Assembly: GCA_004431415.1 (NCBI GenBank)
Contig: QPMI01000204.1
Coordinates: 1-64,000 of the forward strand
Length of the DNA stretch: 64,000 nucleotides
Direction: 5' to 3'
Source of the DNA: Cyanophora paradoxa
Taxonomy: Eukaryota; Glaucocystophyceae; Cyanophorales; Cyanophoraceae
Shown: positions 30,315 to 41,899 of the stretch, piece after piece
Layout: every line of letters starts with the position of its first letter
Numbering within the stretch: position 1 is the first letter of the stretch
The notes under the pieces: generated by a model
Seen by the model: only the letters and a program-made list of their open reading frames with translations
Told to the model about the DNA's origin: nothing
The model's database searches: none
Translations under genes and position numbers: made by a program

Positions 30315-33300
30315 ATGGCCCGGCCGCCGATCTGGGGACTGTAACTCCGCGCTGCACCCGACAGTCGCATGGAGGCCAGGTCGGGCCCTCGCAGCTGCGC
30401 TTAGCTTGGCGTACGCAGCTGACGCCTTGAGTTTCGCAGTGAGAGCCTCGCTGAGCGCGCCAGGCAGCGCATTTTGAAGAAGAAGAGAGGCGAGGAAAAG
30501 CGCGACTCGCCGTCAGACGAGGTCGAGGCAGTCCCATCTGCTTCCGGCGGGGACAGTCCGGTGGGATCTACTCCTGAACGCGCGCCGGAGGAGGAGCGGG
30601 ATGCGAGGAAGGAGCGCCCGCCGCCTATAGTATGAACTTTCAAATCTGTCACGGATCCGCGCAGCCTGACCAGCGTCCGCTGCGCCGCTGTCGCTGCAGG
30701 AGATCGAGACAGTGCCCGACAGGCCCATAGCTTCTGCATCTGAACCAGGAGCCTCTCGCTTCAGGGATCGGATACGGGTCAGTGTGCCACCAGCTCGAAC
30801 TAGCACATCCCGTGACGGCGGTGTTTTCTGGTTACTCAGGGCCGAAAGAACCCTGGAGATGCTGGAGCTGGTGTCGGACAGGTGCTCCCGTGCGAGCGCT
30901 CCGCGACATCCACGTGTTGGCTGAGGCGCATGCCGCAGGCTGAAGCGGGCCCTTCTTCGGCTGGAGGCGATTCGCCAGCGGTATGCGCGAGTATACATGA
31001 AGCGTTCCGCCTCAGCTTAGCGGGAGTGGCCCTCGCAGCAAGAGGACCCGGCAACTCCAGTGCAGCGCCGGATCGAGCGCCGTGTGCGCAGGAGTAGCCG
31101 GTTCGATCTTGTCCGAGGCTCCGGCGCATCAGAGGTGGACGAAAGCAGGGCATCCCGGCTCTCGGCCATAAAGGTTTGTACGCTGGCCGGTTATCTTCCT
31201 CGCCCGCTGATGCATTCGAGCACAGGAGAGCGCCCGACCCAGTGCTCGGGACGAGGGAGACAGGGCGAGCCGAGGGCAGGGCCCTGCTCCGGTGCCTGGT
31301 GCACCGGAATCTGCAGCGGTTCGTTGGCGACGATTGGCGAAGAAGGGATTTGACCGCTTGTTTGACTTTCAAGCAGGGTGTCGGTCTTGGAGAGCCCGAG
31401 ATTCCAGACACCGAGCAGGATACAGGAACCGCAAGCAAGGGCCCTGATGCTGCGGACGAAGAAGAATGCAAGGCTCTTGCTTCCTTTCCTTTTCTCTTTG
31501 TTTTCTGACTGCTGTGCGCCAGTCGTCGTGCCCGAAGATGAGTCGCTGGAGGCTATTCGCCGCGGGAAATGGCGATTTGCAGACCCCGAGAAACGTCTTG
31601 AGATCGTGCGCCCAGCGCCGCCGCCAACGAAGCCTCTTGTCAATGCCGCTGAGCAGGAAGCCAAGCACCTCTTCGAACTGCCAACGAGCTTCTTCTTTTT
31701 CGTGAGGGCACCTCCCAGCCGGCCAAGGGACGACGGCGGCGAAGAAGTGCGCCGCCTTCGCAGAAGGAAGGGACGCGGCTGCTCGGTCTGATTTTCCGCC
31801 AGGCGACCGCGTCTGGGGTTGTCCCCCGCATCGCCCGGGATGAGGGGCTGTACGTTGAGCGGAGGTGGTCGCTCTGCCCCCAACCCCTGCCGCCGGGCGC
31901 CTTCCTCTGATCGCGCGGGGGCCGTCAGCCCCTACCTCTCGGAGTCGAACCTGCGGCGCATCGAGTGGCGCTTCCTCCAGGAGGACCCCGAGTGCGCAGC
32001 GCCCCTCGGGGGCCCCGCGCGCCCCCCCGACGAAGCCTCCGCAGGCGGAGGCGGCTCTTCACAGCGCAGGGCGACGTTCTCGTCGGCGCGGACCCCGTGC
32101 TCCTCCGCAGGTGCCCCCGCCGTCCCTCGCGCCCCGCTCCTCCCGACGCCGCCCCCCGCAGCGGCCGCCCGAACCGCTGGTTCGACCCCTCCGCGCCCCA
32201 CTTGGAGCTTCTGTACGCTCGCCGCGTCTTCGCGCGGGTGCGCGGCTCTTGCGGGCGCCAGCGCGCGTGGCGGCTGAGGGCGGGGCAGGGCGTGCAGGCG
32301 GACCGGGAGAACAAGTTCGTGCTGGAGGTGGACGTGAACGCGGTGCAGTTCAGCGACCACCCACTCTGCATCAAGGAGGACATCCTCGCCGCCGAGCTCC
32401 ACGCCATGCACGCCTCCTTCAGGCCCGCCCCCGCCCCGCCAGCCCCGCCCCGGCCGCCGCCGAGCGGCTCGCAGGGCCCGGCAGCAGCTGAACATGGTGA
32501 CGTTCCTCACGAACAAGCTGGAGGCGCTCGAGGCGGAATGGCGGAAGCTGACGGGCGACCGCGTGGATACCGTCGAGCGCGAGAAGGAGGAGGGGGCCGG
32601 CAAGGAGCCGAGCCCCGCCACCGTCGAGCGCGACCGCCGCCTCGCGGTGCTCCGCCGCGAGATCCGCCAGACGCGCCAGCTGCGGGTGCGCCGCCCGGCT
32701 CCGGCCCCGCGTCGGGGCCCGACGGGGCGCCGCAGGACGACGAGGAGGAGCAGGAGCACGCCGTCGTCCGCAAGATGATCTCCACCTGGAACCGCATCAA
32801 GAAGCTCCGCCAGGTGCGCGGCCGGGCGGGGGCCGCCGCGCGAGGCCCGAGGCGAGGCGGGGCGGGGGCAGGACCAGGGCTTCACGTCGACGACGGCGAA
32901 GCTGACGGTGCGGCGGGTGGAGGCGGACGCGGAGGAGGACGAGGCGCGGCTGCGGCGCGACGTCGAGGACGAGGTCGCCCTCCTCGAGCAGGAGCACGAC
33001 GCCTCCTGCGCCGCCAAGGTGCCCCGCCCCCCGCCCCGCCCCCCGCCCCGCCCCCGGCCCCGCTCACGCCCCGCCAGGTGCGCGAGTACGAGGAGAACAT
33101 GCGCAAGTACGACGAGTACAGGCAATACCTGAAGGCCAAGGCGGAGCGCAAGCGGGCGAAGGAGGAGCGCGCCAAGGCCCGTGACGAGCTCGAGACGAAG
33201 CGGGCGGCGGCGGTGGCGGCGCGGGAGGCGCGGAGCCGGGAGCTCCTGGAGCGGGAGCGGAAGGAGGAGGAGGCGAAGAAGGAGCGGGGGGAGAAGAAGA

Positions 33301-36300
33301 AGCGGCGGGGCCTGAGCTCCGGGGGCGGGGAGCTGCGGGACGAGGCGCTGGAGGGGTCGGCGCGGGAGCTGGCGGACCTCGAGCCGACGAAGGAGGAGCT
33401 CGAGCTCGAGCAGGCCCTCCGCCAGCTCGAGGCGCCCCTCGCCCTCGCCCCCGTCAAGCGCCTCCCCAAGGCCCGCCCCGCCCCGCCCCGCCCCGCCCCG
33501 CCCCGCGGCGCGGTGCCTGAGGCGGGAGCAGGTGGAGAAGCCGGAGCCGCCGGTGTACGTGGCGTTCCACCGGAAGAAGGAGGCGAAGGCCATCCAGGAG
33601 CGCCTCGAGCGCACCCGCCGCCGCCCCGGCGAGGCCCTCCTCTTCCCCATCGTCGCCCGCTCCACCGTCCCCACCCCGGCCGCCGAGTGTCCCCCGGTAC
33701 GCACCCCCGGGCCCGTGCGCGCCGCTCCGCTGACGCCCGCCGGGGCAGGCGGAGCGGGCGCGGCGGGGCCGGATCCAGGCCTACAACGTCTACGCGCGCC
33801 TCCTACTCAACGGGCAGCCCGTCTCCCGCACGAAGGTGCGGCCCGGCTCTTTTCTCCCCGCGGGCGCCGCCGACGGGCCGGCAGCCGGTGGCGCTCGGCA
33901 CGGGCTTCACGGCGACCTTCGACGAGCGCTTCAGCATCCACACGGCTCGCTACCCCGACAGCATCGCCGTCCAGATCATGCGGGTGGTGCGCGGGGGCGG
34001 CGGGGGCGGCGGGGGCGGCGGGGGCGGGCGTGACGGGGCGGCAGCGGCCGGCGCTGGCGGACGAGGTGGTGGCGACGGTGTACGTGCCGGTGCCGGACCC
34101 CGACGCCTCGCCGAGCAAGCTCCTGGGCGAGGGCCTCCTCGCCGGCGGCCCCGGGCCCCGGCCCCTCCAGCTCCTCGAGTTCACGGGGGACGCCCCCGCC
34201 GCCCCCGCCGCCGGCCTCACGGACCTCGCCGCCGAGTCCCCCGCCGGCCGCTTCCCCGCCGGCGTCCTCTCCCTCCACGCCTCCTGGGCCCCGCCCGACG
34301 TCGAGGCCGGCGTCACCGCCCCCGAGCCGCCCCTCAAGTGCGCCCCCCCGCCCGGGGGTCGCTCGCCGGGCCCGGGCCTGACGGCGGGCAGGGCGGTGGA
34401 GAGCATGCTGCCGCTGCGGCGGTCGGTGCTGGGCGCGAGCGTCTCGTCGGTGCGGCTGCGGCTGGAGGAGCAGCTCGTCGGGCTCGACCCGAACGACCCC
34501 CGCAACGGGCCCCTCCTCGACGCCCTCCGCGCCGCCCGCCAGGACCCGCGCTCCGCCCACGCCTTCCGCCCCAACATCCACTCCCGCCAGCTCCTCCTCC
34601 ACGCCGTGCGCCCCCCCTTCGCCAGCCGCGCCGCGCCGCGCTGCGGCGGCGCCGACGGGGCGGCAGGAGGCGGAGGCTGCAGAGGGGAAGGAGGAGCAGA
34701 CGAGCGAGGGGACGCAGAGCTCGGCGCAGGCGGCGGCGCTGGCGCGGCGGCTGGAGGAGCGGCACAAGAAGGAGGAGGAGCGGCTGGCGGCGGCGGGCCT
34801 GGCGCGCCCCTCGGACTTCCTCCTCCAGATCCGCGCCAAGCAGCGGGCCCTCCTCTACGCCAAGGGCCGCCTCTCCGCCCGCCCCGCCCTCACCGACATC
34901 GTCAAGGAGGAGCCCCTGCCCCAGTTCAAGGTCCCGCCCCCGCCCCCGCCCCGCCGCCCCCGGCCGACCCCCGCGCAGTTCTCCATCCAGTTCATCCTGG
35001 AGCTCTTCGCTCCGCGGCGGAAGCTGCGGCCGGCGCGGAAGACGCCCAAGGCGGCGACGAGCCGCATGCCGGAGCGCTGCTCGCTCGTCGTGCAGGTCAT
35101 CCGCGCCTACAACCTCCCCGTCCGCTCCAACGCCGCCGAGGCCGCCGGCCCCACCTCCACCCGCATCGAGCGCTCCACCATCCGCCGCGGCGCCGTCAGG
35201 CGCGCCCCCCTCGGCCCTCCCCGCGCCCCGCTCCGCCTTACTCGCCGGCAGCATGCTCTCGGGGGTCTCAGTGGCCGGCGGGGAGGGCGCCGCGGCAGCG
35301 CCGCCGGAGCCCGAGGACCTCTCCGCCTCGTCCGGAGCCGAGGTGCGCCGTGCGCCGCGGGCCGCGGGGCGGGGGCCGACAGGGCGCGCAGCGGCTGCAG
35401 CCGTACGCGGAGGTGCGCTTCATGTCGCGATCGGGGCGGACGCGCTGCATGGAAGGCTCCAGCCCGCAGTGGAACGAGGCGCGCCGCCCGCCTGGCGCCC
35501 GGGGCGGGGCGGGGGCTGAGGCGGCGCGCAGGCGGTGACGATGCCGGTGGAGATCATCCAGGCGAAGGGCTTCTCCCCCGAGGAGGTCCGCGACGAGATC
35601 TCCATCAACTTCTTCGACGAGAGCGTCGCCGAGAAGCCCCGCGTGCGCCCCCCCGCCCCGCCCCGCCTCCCCGCGCCTGCGTGCCTGAGGCGGCGCAGGA
35701 CGACCGGCTGAAGAACACGGTCACGCACCACGTCGAGCGGCGCTGGCTCGGCTCCTTCTCCCTGCGTGCGCCCCGCCGGCCCCGCCCCGCCGCGCGCCCC
35801 GGCCCGACGCCGCGCAGCGTTCACGACGCTGTACGCGAACGAGCGAATCGAGGGGACGTTCGAGCTGGAGACGCCCATGGTGAACCTCGGCTACCGGCAC
35901 GAGGCCGGGGACACGCTCAAAGGAACCCTCTCCACCCTCGGCTCCCCCGCCCCCGAGGAGCGCCCCGAGGGGGAGGCCAAGGCGGAGGAGGCGGGGAAGA
36001 AGGGGGAGAAGGAGAAGGCGGCGCCCTCGATGGTCTCCCTCTTCTTCGCCCTCGACCCGCCCCTCTTCTCCCGCGAGCCCGTCGAGGACGAGGCGCGCCC
36101 CGCCCCCTCCCGCCCCCTCCCGCGTGGCGCTGAGGGCGGGGGCAGCTGGCGACGACGGAGGAGCGCTCGCTGATGCAGTACGGCGCCCAGTGGCTCCGCG
36201 AGATCCGCCGCCACAAGCACCTCCAGCGCCGCGACGCCAGGGCCCGCCCCGCCCCGCCCCGCCCCGCCATTCCCCGCCCCGGGCGCCGGCTGAGGCGGCG

Positions 36301-37630
36301 CCGGCAGTTCACGGTGGCGGACATCAACGGGTCGGCGGTCTTCGTGTGCCGCTACGTGCGGGCCGGGGGCATCGCGCCGCCCCCCGAGCTCTCGACGCCG
36401 GGCAAGGTCGCCCGCTTCGTCTCCCTCATCCCCTTCCTCGAGGACGCCGCCGCCTTCAAGGGCCGCACCGACGTCTGGGCCACCTGCGAGGCCCGCCCGC
36501 CCGCCCGCCCGCCCGCCCGCCGCCCCTCGCCGCGGGGTGCGACGCCGGCGCAGGAGTTCCTGGAGCTCTCGGCGGGGGACTACGAGGAGCACGCCGTCCT
36601 CCTCTGCAACCTCCTCAACAAGCTGCTCGCCCGCGACAACAAGGGCTCCGCCTTCGTCTGCGCCGGGCGGGGCATCCCCGAGGGCAAGACCTACTACGTC
36701 CTCGTCAAGGGCAAGGAGAGCGCCGCGCCGCAGGTGTGGAACGCGCACACGGGCCGCAGCTACAGCGTCAAGGACCCCTTCTGCCCCCTCCAGGAGATCC
36801 ACTATATCTTCGACCACTCCAACGTCCGCCCGCCGCCGGCCCCGGCCCCGCCGCCCCGCGTGACGCGCCGGCGCAGATCTGGGTGAACGTGCAGGCGACG
36901 GCGGTGCCGTCGCGGATGAGCTTCAGCCTCGGGGTGGAGTCGGCGTGGAAGCCGTTCTTCGGGGCGCGCGGCTTCAAGGCGCCGGTGATGGAGTCGATCC
37001 AGGGGGAGCGGGTGCGGTACCCCGTGGCGGGGACGAAGGAGGTCCGGGAGCTCGAGGCGCGCGTCGAGCAGTACCTCATCAAGCAGTTCGAGGGCTGGCG
37101 CCTCCGCATCGGCGTCACCCAGTGGAACCGGTCCGCCCCCCCCGCCCCGCCCCGCCCCGCCTCCTCCGCGCGCCGACGGGGCGGGGGCAGGGTGTGCGGG
37201 CGCATCCTGAAGACGCTGCTGCCGGGGCTGGAGCAGGCGCGGGGCGAGGGGAGGGACCTCGCCGGCGTCCGCGAGCTCGCCCGCGGCCACGCCGACGACC
37301 TCTCCCAGGCGCGCCCCGCCCCCCCGCGCCCCGCGCCCCGCCCCGGGCGAGCCCGGGCAGGTCCTCAAGACCTACTCCATCTTCGGCTTCCCCATCAACG
37401 TCTCCTACACGGACCTCGAGTCGGTGGGGCGCGCCGTCGAGAACACCCGCATCCACGACAGGTGCCCGCGGCGTCCAGCGCCGCCCCGCGCCGGGGGCCC
37501 CGCTGACGGGCGCGCGGGGCGCAGCGACGACCGCTCCCTCGAGTTCGCGCTCGCCGTGCACGTCCACCCCTACCCCTGCCGCGTCTTCTCCATCTGGATC
37601 TACCTCGCCTCCCTCCGGCCCCTCCACTAG
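30315..37630 (+). CDS. CC2D2A: CC2D2A, ciliary transition-zone coiled-coil and C2 domain protein
   Basis: The proposed first exon is MARPPIWGL (30315-30340), spliced to ESLAERARQRILKKKRGEEK. The N-terminal part is charged and low-complexity. Middle landmarks: VPRIARDEGLYVERR; FVLEVDVNAVQFSDHPLCIK; VRKMISTWNRIKKLRQ; and a coiled coil (EYEENMRKYDEYRQYLKAK, 33080-33330). C2 region: CSLVVQVIRAYNLPVRS (35077-35127), then LQPYAEVRF and GSSPQWNE, followed by EIIQAKGFSPEEVRDEISIN. Conserved C-terminus: IPEGKTYYVLVKG, PLQEIHYIFDHSNV, RMSFSLGVESAWKPFF, IFGFPINVSYTDLESVGRAV and LEFALAVHVHPYPCRVFSIW before TAG. This tail aligns with animal CC2D2A along its length. The protein belongs to the MKS module that gates the cilium base. 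More than 20 short introns interrupt it, several with GC donors (for example 33471-33531). Confidence 0.9.
33471..33531 (+). other. Example GC-AG intron (CC2D2A)
   Basis: The donor is AAG^GCCCGCC and the acceptor GGGAGCAG^GTGGAG. Removing it joins PVKRLPK to VEKPEPPVYVAFHRKK in frame. No GT donor lies nearby. The body is (CCCCG)n. Confidence 0.75.
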
Positions 37631-38499
37631 CGGCCTCCGAGCCCTCTGCGCCACCTCCGCCTCCTCCCGCCCTTCACTTCCTCGCCCTGAAGCGACCCCT
37701 CCCTGCAGCTGCCCGCCCCCGCTTTAACGGGGGGCGCGCCACCCCTATCGCTATCGCAATCGTCGCTGTGAAGGCTCCGCAGGCAGCGACCGTTCATAGT
37801 GCTAGTTTTCAATTGTCGTCGTGCGTATACATTCTTGATCACAGAAAAAGCAAAACTGCTGCCTTACTGAGGAAAAATTGCGCGGGTCAGATATTACTAT
37901 GATATCAAGAAAGGCTCAGAACTAGCTATAGCTGCACAGTGCGAGCCTCGAATGGGTTCAATTTGGATTACAGGCTACGTCGTAAACTACTGCATATGCG
38001 AAGTATACGTACGAATACGGAAGGTGATTATCGGAAGAATTTGAAATGCGTGGAAAAACGCAGTTTGAAGAGAGATCCTTGAAAGAACTCTGGATGCATA
38101 TGTACATGCAAAAAGTTGCACGAGCACACAGAAAAGCCCCGCGCGGGAAAATCCACAAGGGACAAAAAGCACGGCGGTTACGACGGAGGGCGTGCGGGCC
38201 GAAGGGCGCGCCGGACGGGCCGACCGGCAGCGAACGGGCGGGGAAGAGCTGCGCTCAGGGTCAGCCGAGCGGAGAAGGGACGAGGGGGGTGCCACGCACA
38301 GTCGAGCTCCGCGCCGAACGTCGGCGAGACGGGGCTCGGGGCGGACTGCGCCAATACGGCGTCAGGCGGGGCGCGAGGGTCGCGCGGAGCGGCAGGCGGC
38401 AGACCCGCGTGCGGGGCGGCGGGAACGAGGGGTCGAAAGACGGCTTGGGGGACTGCGGGGCGGGCCGTCAGAGGGGGCGGGGCGGGGCGAGGGGGGGCG
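37631..38499. other. Spacer after CC2D2A; start of the tandem duplication
   Basis: Includes the CC2D2A 3' end and the left boundary of the duplicated unit at about 37731. The AT-richer part (37780-38110) contains TATACGTACG and CATATGTACATG words. Open frames on both strands are preserved in the second copy only because the DNA is duplicated; none has a motif. Confidence 0.4.
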
Positions 38500-40089
38500 G
38501 GGGCACCTGGAGGGAGAGGGTGCGCTCGAGGTCGGAGCCGAGCGGGGTGAGGCAGCGGAGGCCGAGGGCCCTAATCCCGCCCCCGCCGGCCCCGTCGTCC
38601 CGTCGAAGAGCGGCACCGGCGTCGCCGCGGCGCGGGCCGAGCCGGCGATCGCGCGCAGGGCGGGGGACGGGCACGGGGAGGCGGCCGGGGAGGCCGGCGG
38701 GGGCGAGGCGCGCTCGAGGAGGCCGAGCCGGCCGGAGCGGAGCGGGCGAGGGGCGCGCAGGAGACGGGGCCACGCGGGGCGCGGGGAGGGCGGAGGTGGC
38801 GGAGCGGGTGCGGCCCATCAGTGCGGCCTCGACGTCGGGGCTCGCCCCGCGCGGGCTTTGCATCCCCGCCCGCCCCGCCACCGGCGACGGGCACGGCGAG
38901 CTCCCCAGCGAGCCGGCCGGCAGGCTCACCCGCACCACCCGCGAGCGCGGCGCCTCGTCCACCGCCGACACTGCAGCGCGCCGGCGTCAGACGTCGACGC
39001 AGGGCGGGGGACGGCGGGCCGGGGCGGACCGGCGCTCGGAGAGGGCGAGCGGCCGCGGGCGGCCGCATCCTTGGCGGCAGCCGGCGAGGGCGGGATCCTG
39101 CGGCGGCCGATCAGAGCGCGGGGCGGCGGGGCGGCGGGGGCGGCGCACTTCTCCTCGGGGATGGGGGGGATCCGGGCGGCGGGGGCCGAGGCGAGGCGGA
39201 CGAGGGGCTCGCCGGTGAGCGGGTCCTGCGTCACCGTCACCATCCGGATGTTCCCGCTCGACTTCCTCCGCCCCAGCACCGGCGACGCCGCCGGCGCCGG
39301 CGACGCTGCCCCGGCGTGTAAGCGGCGGCGCGGCGTGCGGCGGCGCCGGCCGGCACCTGTGGCGGATCGCGGGTCGCGCTTCACGTATTGCCCGATGGCC
39401 GCGGTGAGAATCGCGTCCACTGCCGCCGACGGGTCCGGCCCGCTCGCCCCGCTGCGCGCCCTCGTCGGCGAGGGCGACGGGCGGGGCCGGGCTGGCAAGG
39501 CGCCGGGGCCGCACGTGACCCTGGGGCTCATTCTCGCGCTCTCGGACATGCAGCCGACGGAGGCGGAGCGCCGGTGAGCGGCGGAGGCGGTCGGAGAGCC
39601 GACGGACATCGACAACGGGGAGCACTTGCCCGACGCCGGCGTCCGCGCCCGCTTCGCCGGCGACGGCGCCGATTGGCCGCAATCCTCCGAGAACAGAGAT
39701 CGCTTTGGGCTGAAGATGGTGAGGTCCGAAGCCGACGCGGGCCCTGGAAACGAGCGGTGAGACCCGGAAGGAACCAAGACAGGAAGAAGCGTACTTCGGG
39801 AGGCGCAGCTGATCGGTTTCGATGATGCAAAAGAAGCGGACGTTACGTGACTGAAGATTGAAGTGATGGGCGCAGCGGGCAAGCCTGCGGCGTGAAAGGG
39901 TACGAAAGTGAGATGATGAGGCACTGCGAAGCAGAAAGAAGACATGTAAAGGACGTCTGCACCGCTGTTGACTGACACAGCGCGCTTGAGAGGCTTCGAT
40001 TCCTCGGCGGGACCCCCTGAGCGGCAAGAGCGCCTCAAAACCTCTGGCAGGCTGGCGCACGCGACTCGGCGAGACCGCGACACGCACAC
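38500..40089 (-). CDS. Ser/Pro-rich protein of unknown function (copy 1)
   Basis: Not recognised. The conserved-looking core reads DLTIFSPKRSLFSEDCGQ, SPAKRARTPASGKCSPLSMS and VGSPTASAAHRRSASVGC, then, after an intron, RRKSSGNIRMVTVTQDPL and TGEPLVRLASAPAARIPP. Later exons include VDEAPRSRVVRVSLPAGS, MQSPRGASPDVEAALMGRT and SDLERTLSLQ. Many SP and RxxS sites suggest a phosphorylated, disordered regulator; KRSLF could be a cyclin-docking-like motif. Exon borders are uncertain, and the first Met of the long frame (40089) may lie in untranslated sequence. An identical gene is in copy 2. Confidence 0.4.
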
Positions 40090-40480
40090 TGAGTAACATC
40101 GACGTGCAGCTCTTCAACAACGGGGCCCGTCGCAGCAATCGCGGCGGGCCACTTGTCTGTGGTGCAGGGGGCAATCAGCTGGCGTGCGTTCGTCACAGAA
40201 AACGGCGGAGCGGCGCAGACCTTCCAAAGAGGGACACTCGAGTGAGCTTTCGTTGCCCAGTAGATCTTCGAGTTCGGGGTCCTGATCACGCATTTCGGCG
40301 TCCGCGACGCCAGCATCGGCTGCGCGACGCGCGGGGGGGGGGGCGTTCAGCGATGGTGTTGCGCTCAGAGCAGCATATAGATGATAAGGAATGATCGCTA
40401 GACGGCAGACGCCGCGTCGAACGCCGGCAGCGGCGCGTTGGAGAACGTGAAACTTCGGCCGTTTATCGAGCCGTCCCGGA

Positions 40481-40702
40481 TCACGCGGCGACGAATGACG
40501 CACGAAGCAAGTCATTGCTGAACAATAGCGCTTCCGCCAGTTCGCCGTCGAGAGAGAGCGTCGCGTTGAGGAGGTTCAAGGTGGCGTTGTGCTGGGCCTG
40601 GCCGGCGGGCGCGACCGATGAAGACAACGCTGGATGATCGATGTACAGGTCGTCGTCCAGCGCCGCTCCGCCGAGGAACTCATCGATCCCCAGGCCTGCC
40701 AT
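40481..40702 (-). CDS. Small hypothetical protein (copy 1)
   Basis: A short frame starting MAGLGIDEFLGGAALDDDLY and containing two repeated motifs (NATLNLLNATLSLDGELAEA). An adjoining frame in another phase ends SFTFSNAPLPAFDAASAV before a stop, so an intron or frame error may hide a longer protein. Not recognised. Confidence 0.25.
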   Translation of the reverse strand: MAGLGIDEFLGGAALDDDLYIDHPALSSSVAPAGQAQHNATLNLLNATLSLDGELAEALLFSNDLLRASFVAA

Positions 40703-40765
40703 CGTACGATTTCCCTGCGTCGCTCGCAGACGGTGCTGGCCGCTGCTGGCGAGCGTGAACTTCAC

Positions 40766-41296
40766 AGCGTGGAACAGGCGTCGACGTCGCTCGCGAAGCC
40801 AACGTTCACAAGGTGACTCCTCTAGCCGCTGCAGTCGATGCGGATCCGGCCGAGTTAGTCCAAGCCAGCGGTACCCCCCTGGAGGCTTGCAAAAATCGAA
40901 GCGTCGCGCGACTAATCTATGTCAATATTGCCCTGCATATGCATGCGCAAGCAAATAAGCGCTAGCCTAGTAGCGCCGGCGCCGGCCCCCGCCGCCGACG
41001 CGGCGTTTCATTTACGCTTATTATACGTATACGTATACTGCAGCAGTGTTAGCGCTAGCGCAAGCTGTACTCCGGTCGACCGGGCCGTCGACGTCTCATA
41101 TTGATCATGAATTTGAATAACTTGTACGCTGCTAGCAGCGTACGTACCGAGTACGGAATCCTACTAGGCTACGGATCTAGAGCTAGACCGTCGGACTCCG
41201 GATCGTCTCAGATTCGTCTGCCGCATGCGCAGTGGCGTGGGCCGTCGTGCCGCGCGTACGGTGCACGTGGCCATGGACCCCGCCCGGGGCCTGGGT
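40766..41296. other. Spacer, palindrome-rich
   Basis: No gene is supported. It holds ATTATACGTATACGTATAC near 41019, CATATGCATGCGC near 40936 and TTGATCATGAA near 41101. The identical stretch recurs in copy 2. Confidence 0.45.
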
Positions 41297-41800
41297 TCAC
41301 TTCTTGAACCACTTGGGCTTCTTGGGCGCGTCGCCCTGCCCGCCGGCCGCGCCGCCTTCCCGCTCGTAGTCGCGGCGCGGGGGCGCGGGGCCCGGCGCCG
41401 CCTCCGCGGGGCCGGCCTGCGACTCTGCGGCGACGGCCTGCGGGGCGGGGCGTGAGGGGGGCGGGGGAGGGGGCGGGGCGGGGCGCGCCCGCGGGATCTC
41501 CTCGACGGTGAGGTCCTCGGCGGTCGCGAGCAGGGCCTCCCGCAGGAAAAGGCCCCCCGTCTGGCCGTCAGCGCCGCGTCGGGCGGGGCGGAGCGGGGCG
41601 GGGCGGGGTGACGCGGGGCGGGGCCCGTCTGCCCGGGAGAGGCCCGTTCGCAAAGCAGCCGCGGAGGAGAACGCGGGCCTGCTGGCGCCAGCGCCGGCAG
41701 AGCTCGAGGGGGGGATTGAGCGCGAGGTCGACTTCCACGTCGGGCCGGCGGTCGCCCGACACGTCACGGCGTTGAGAAGCTCGGCAAACGGAGTCCACTG
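41297..41800 (-). pseudogene. Chimeric fragment carrying the last exons of TUG/ASPSCR1 (copy 1)
   Basis: The 3' end is the same as the complete TUG gene: LFLREALLATAEDLTVEEIP and the terminal PKKPKWFKK with stop at 41297-41299. The upstream sequence is different and reads RRPDVEVDLALNPPLELCRR followed by WRQQARVLLRGCFANGPLPG, which I do not recognise. A GCCCCGCCCCGC-type intron separates the two parts. It may be a decayed partial duplication or a new chimeric gene. Confidence 0.5.
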
Positions 41801-41899
41801 ACGTCGATGCCCGACGGACCGGCGACGGTCGCGTCTAGCGTGATGACGAATACGTACACGCACGTGCATGCACGCCGGAGAGCTCCGGGGCTCCGGGGC

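Noticed and set aside
32000-35519. 1184-codon plus-strand open frame as one exon
   Set aside because: It runs through several introns of CC2D2A and alternates between real exon frames and Pro/Arg-rich intron translation.
38046-39577. Long plus-strand frames (390 and 461 codons) that recur in both tandem copies
   Set aside because: They are Arg/Gly-rich shadows opposite the Ser/Pro-rich minus-strand gene. Recurrence is due to duplication of the DNA, and no conserved motif appears.
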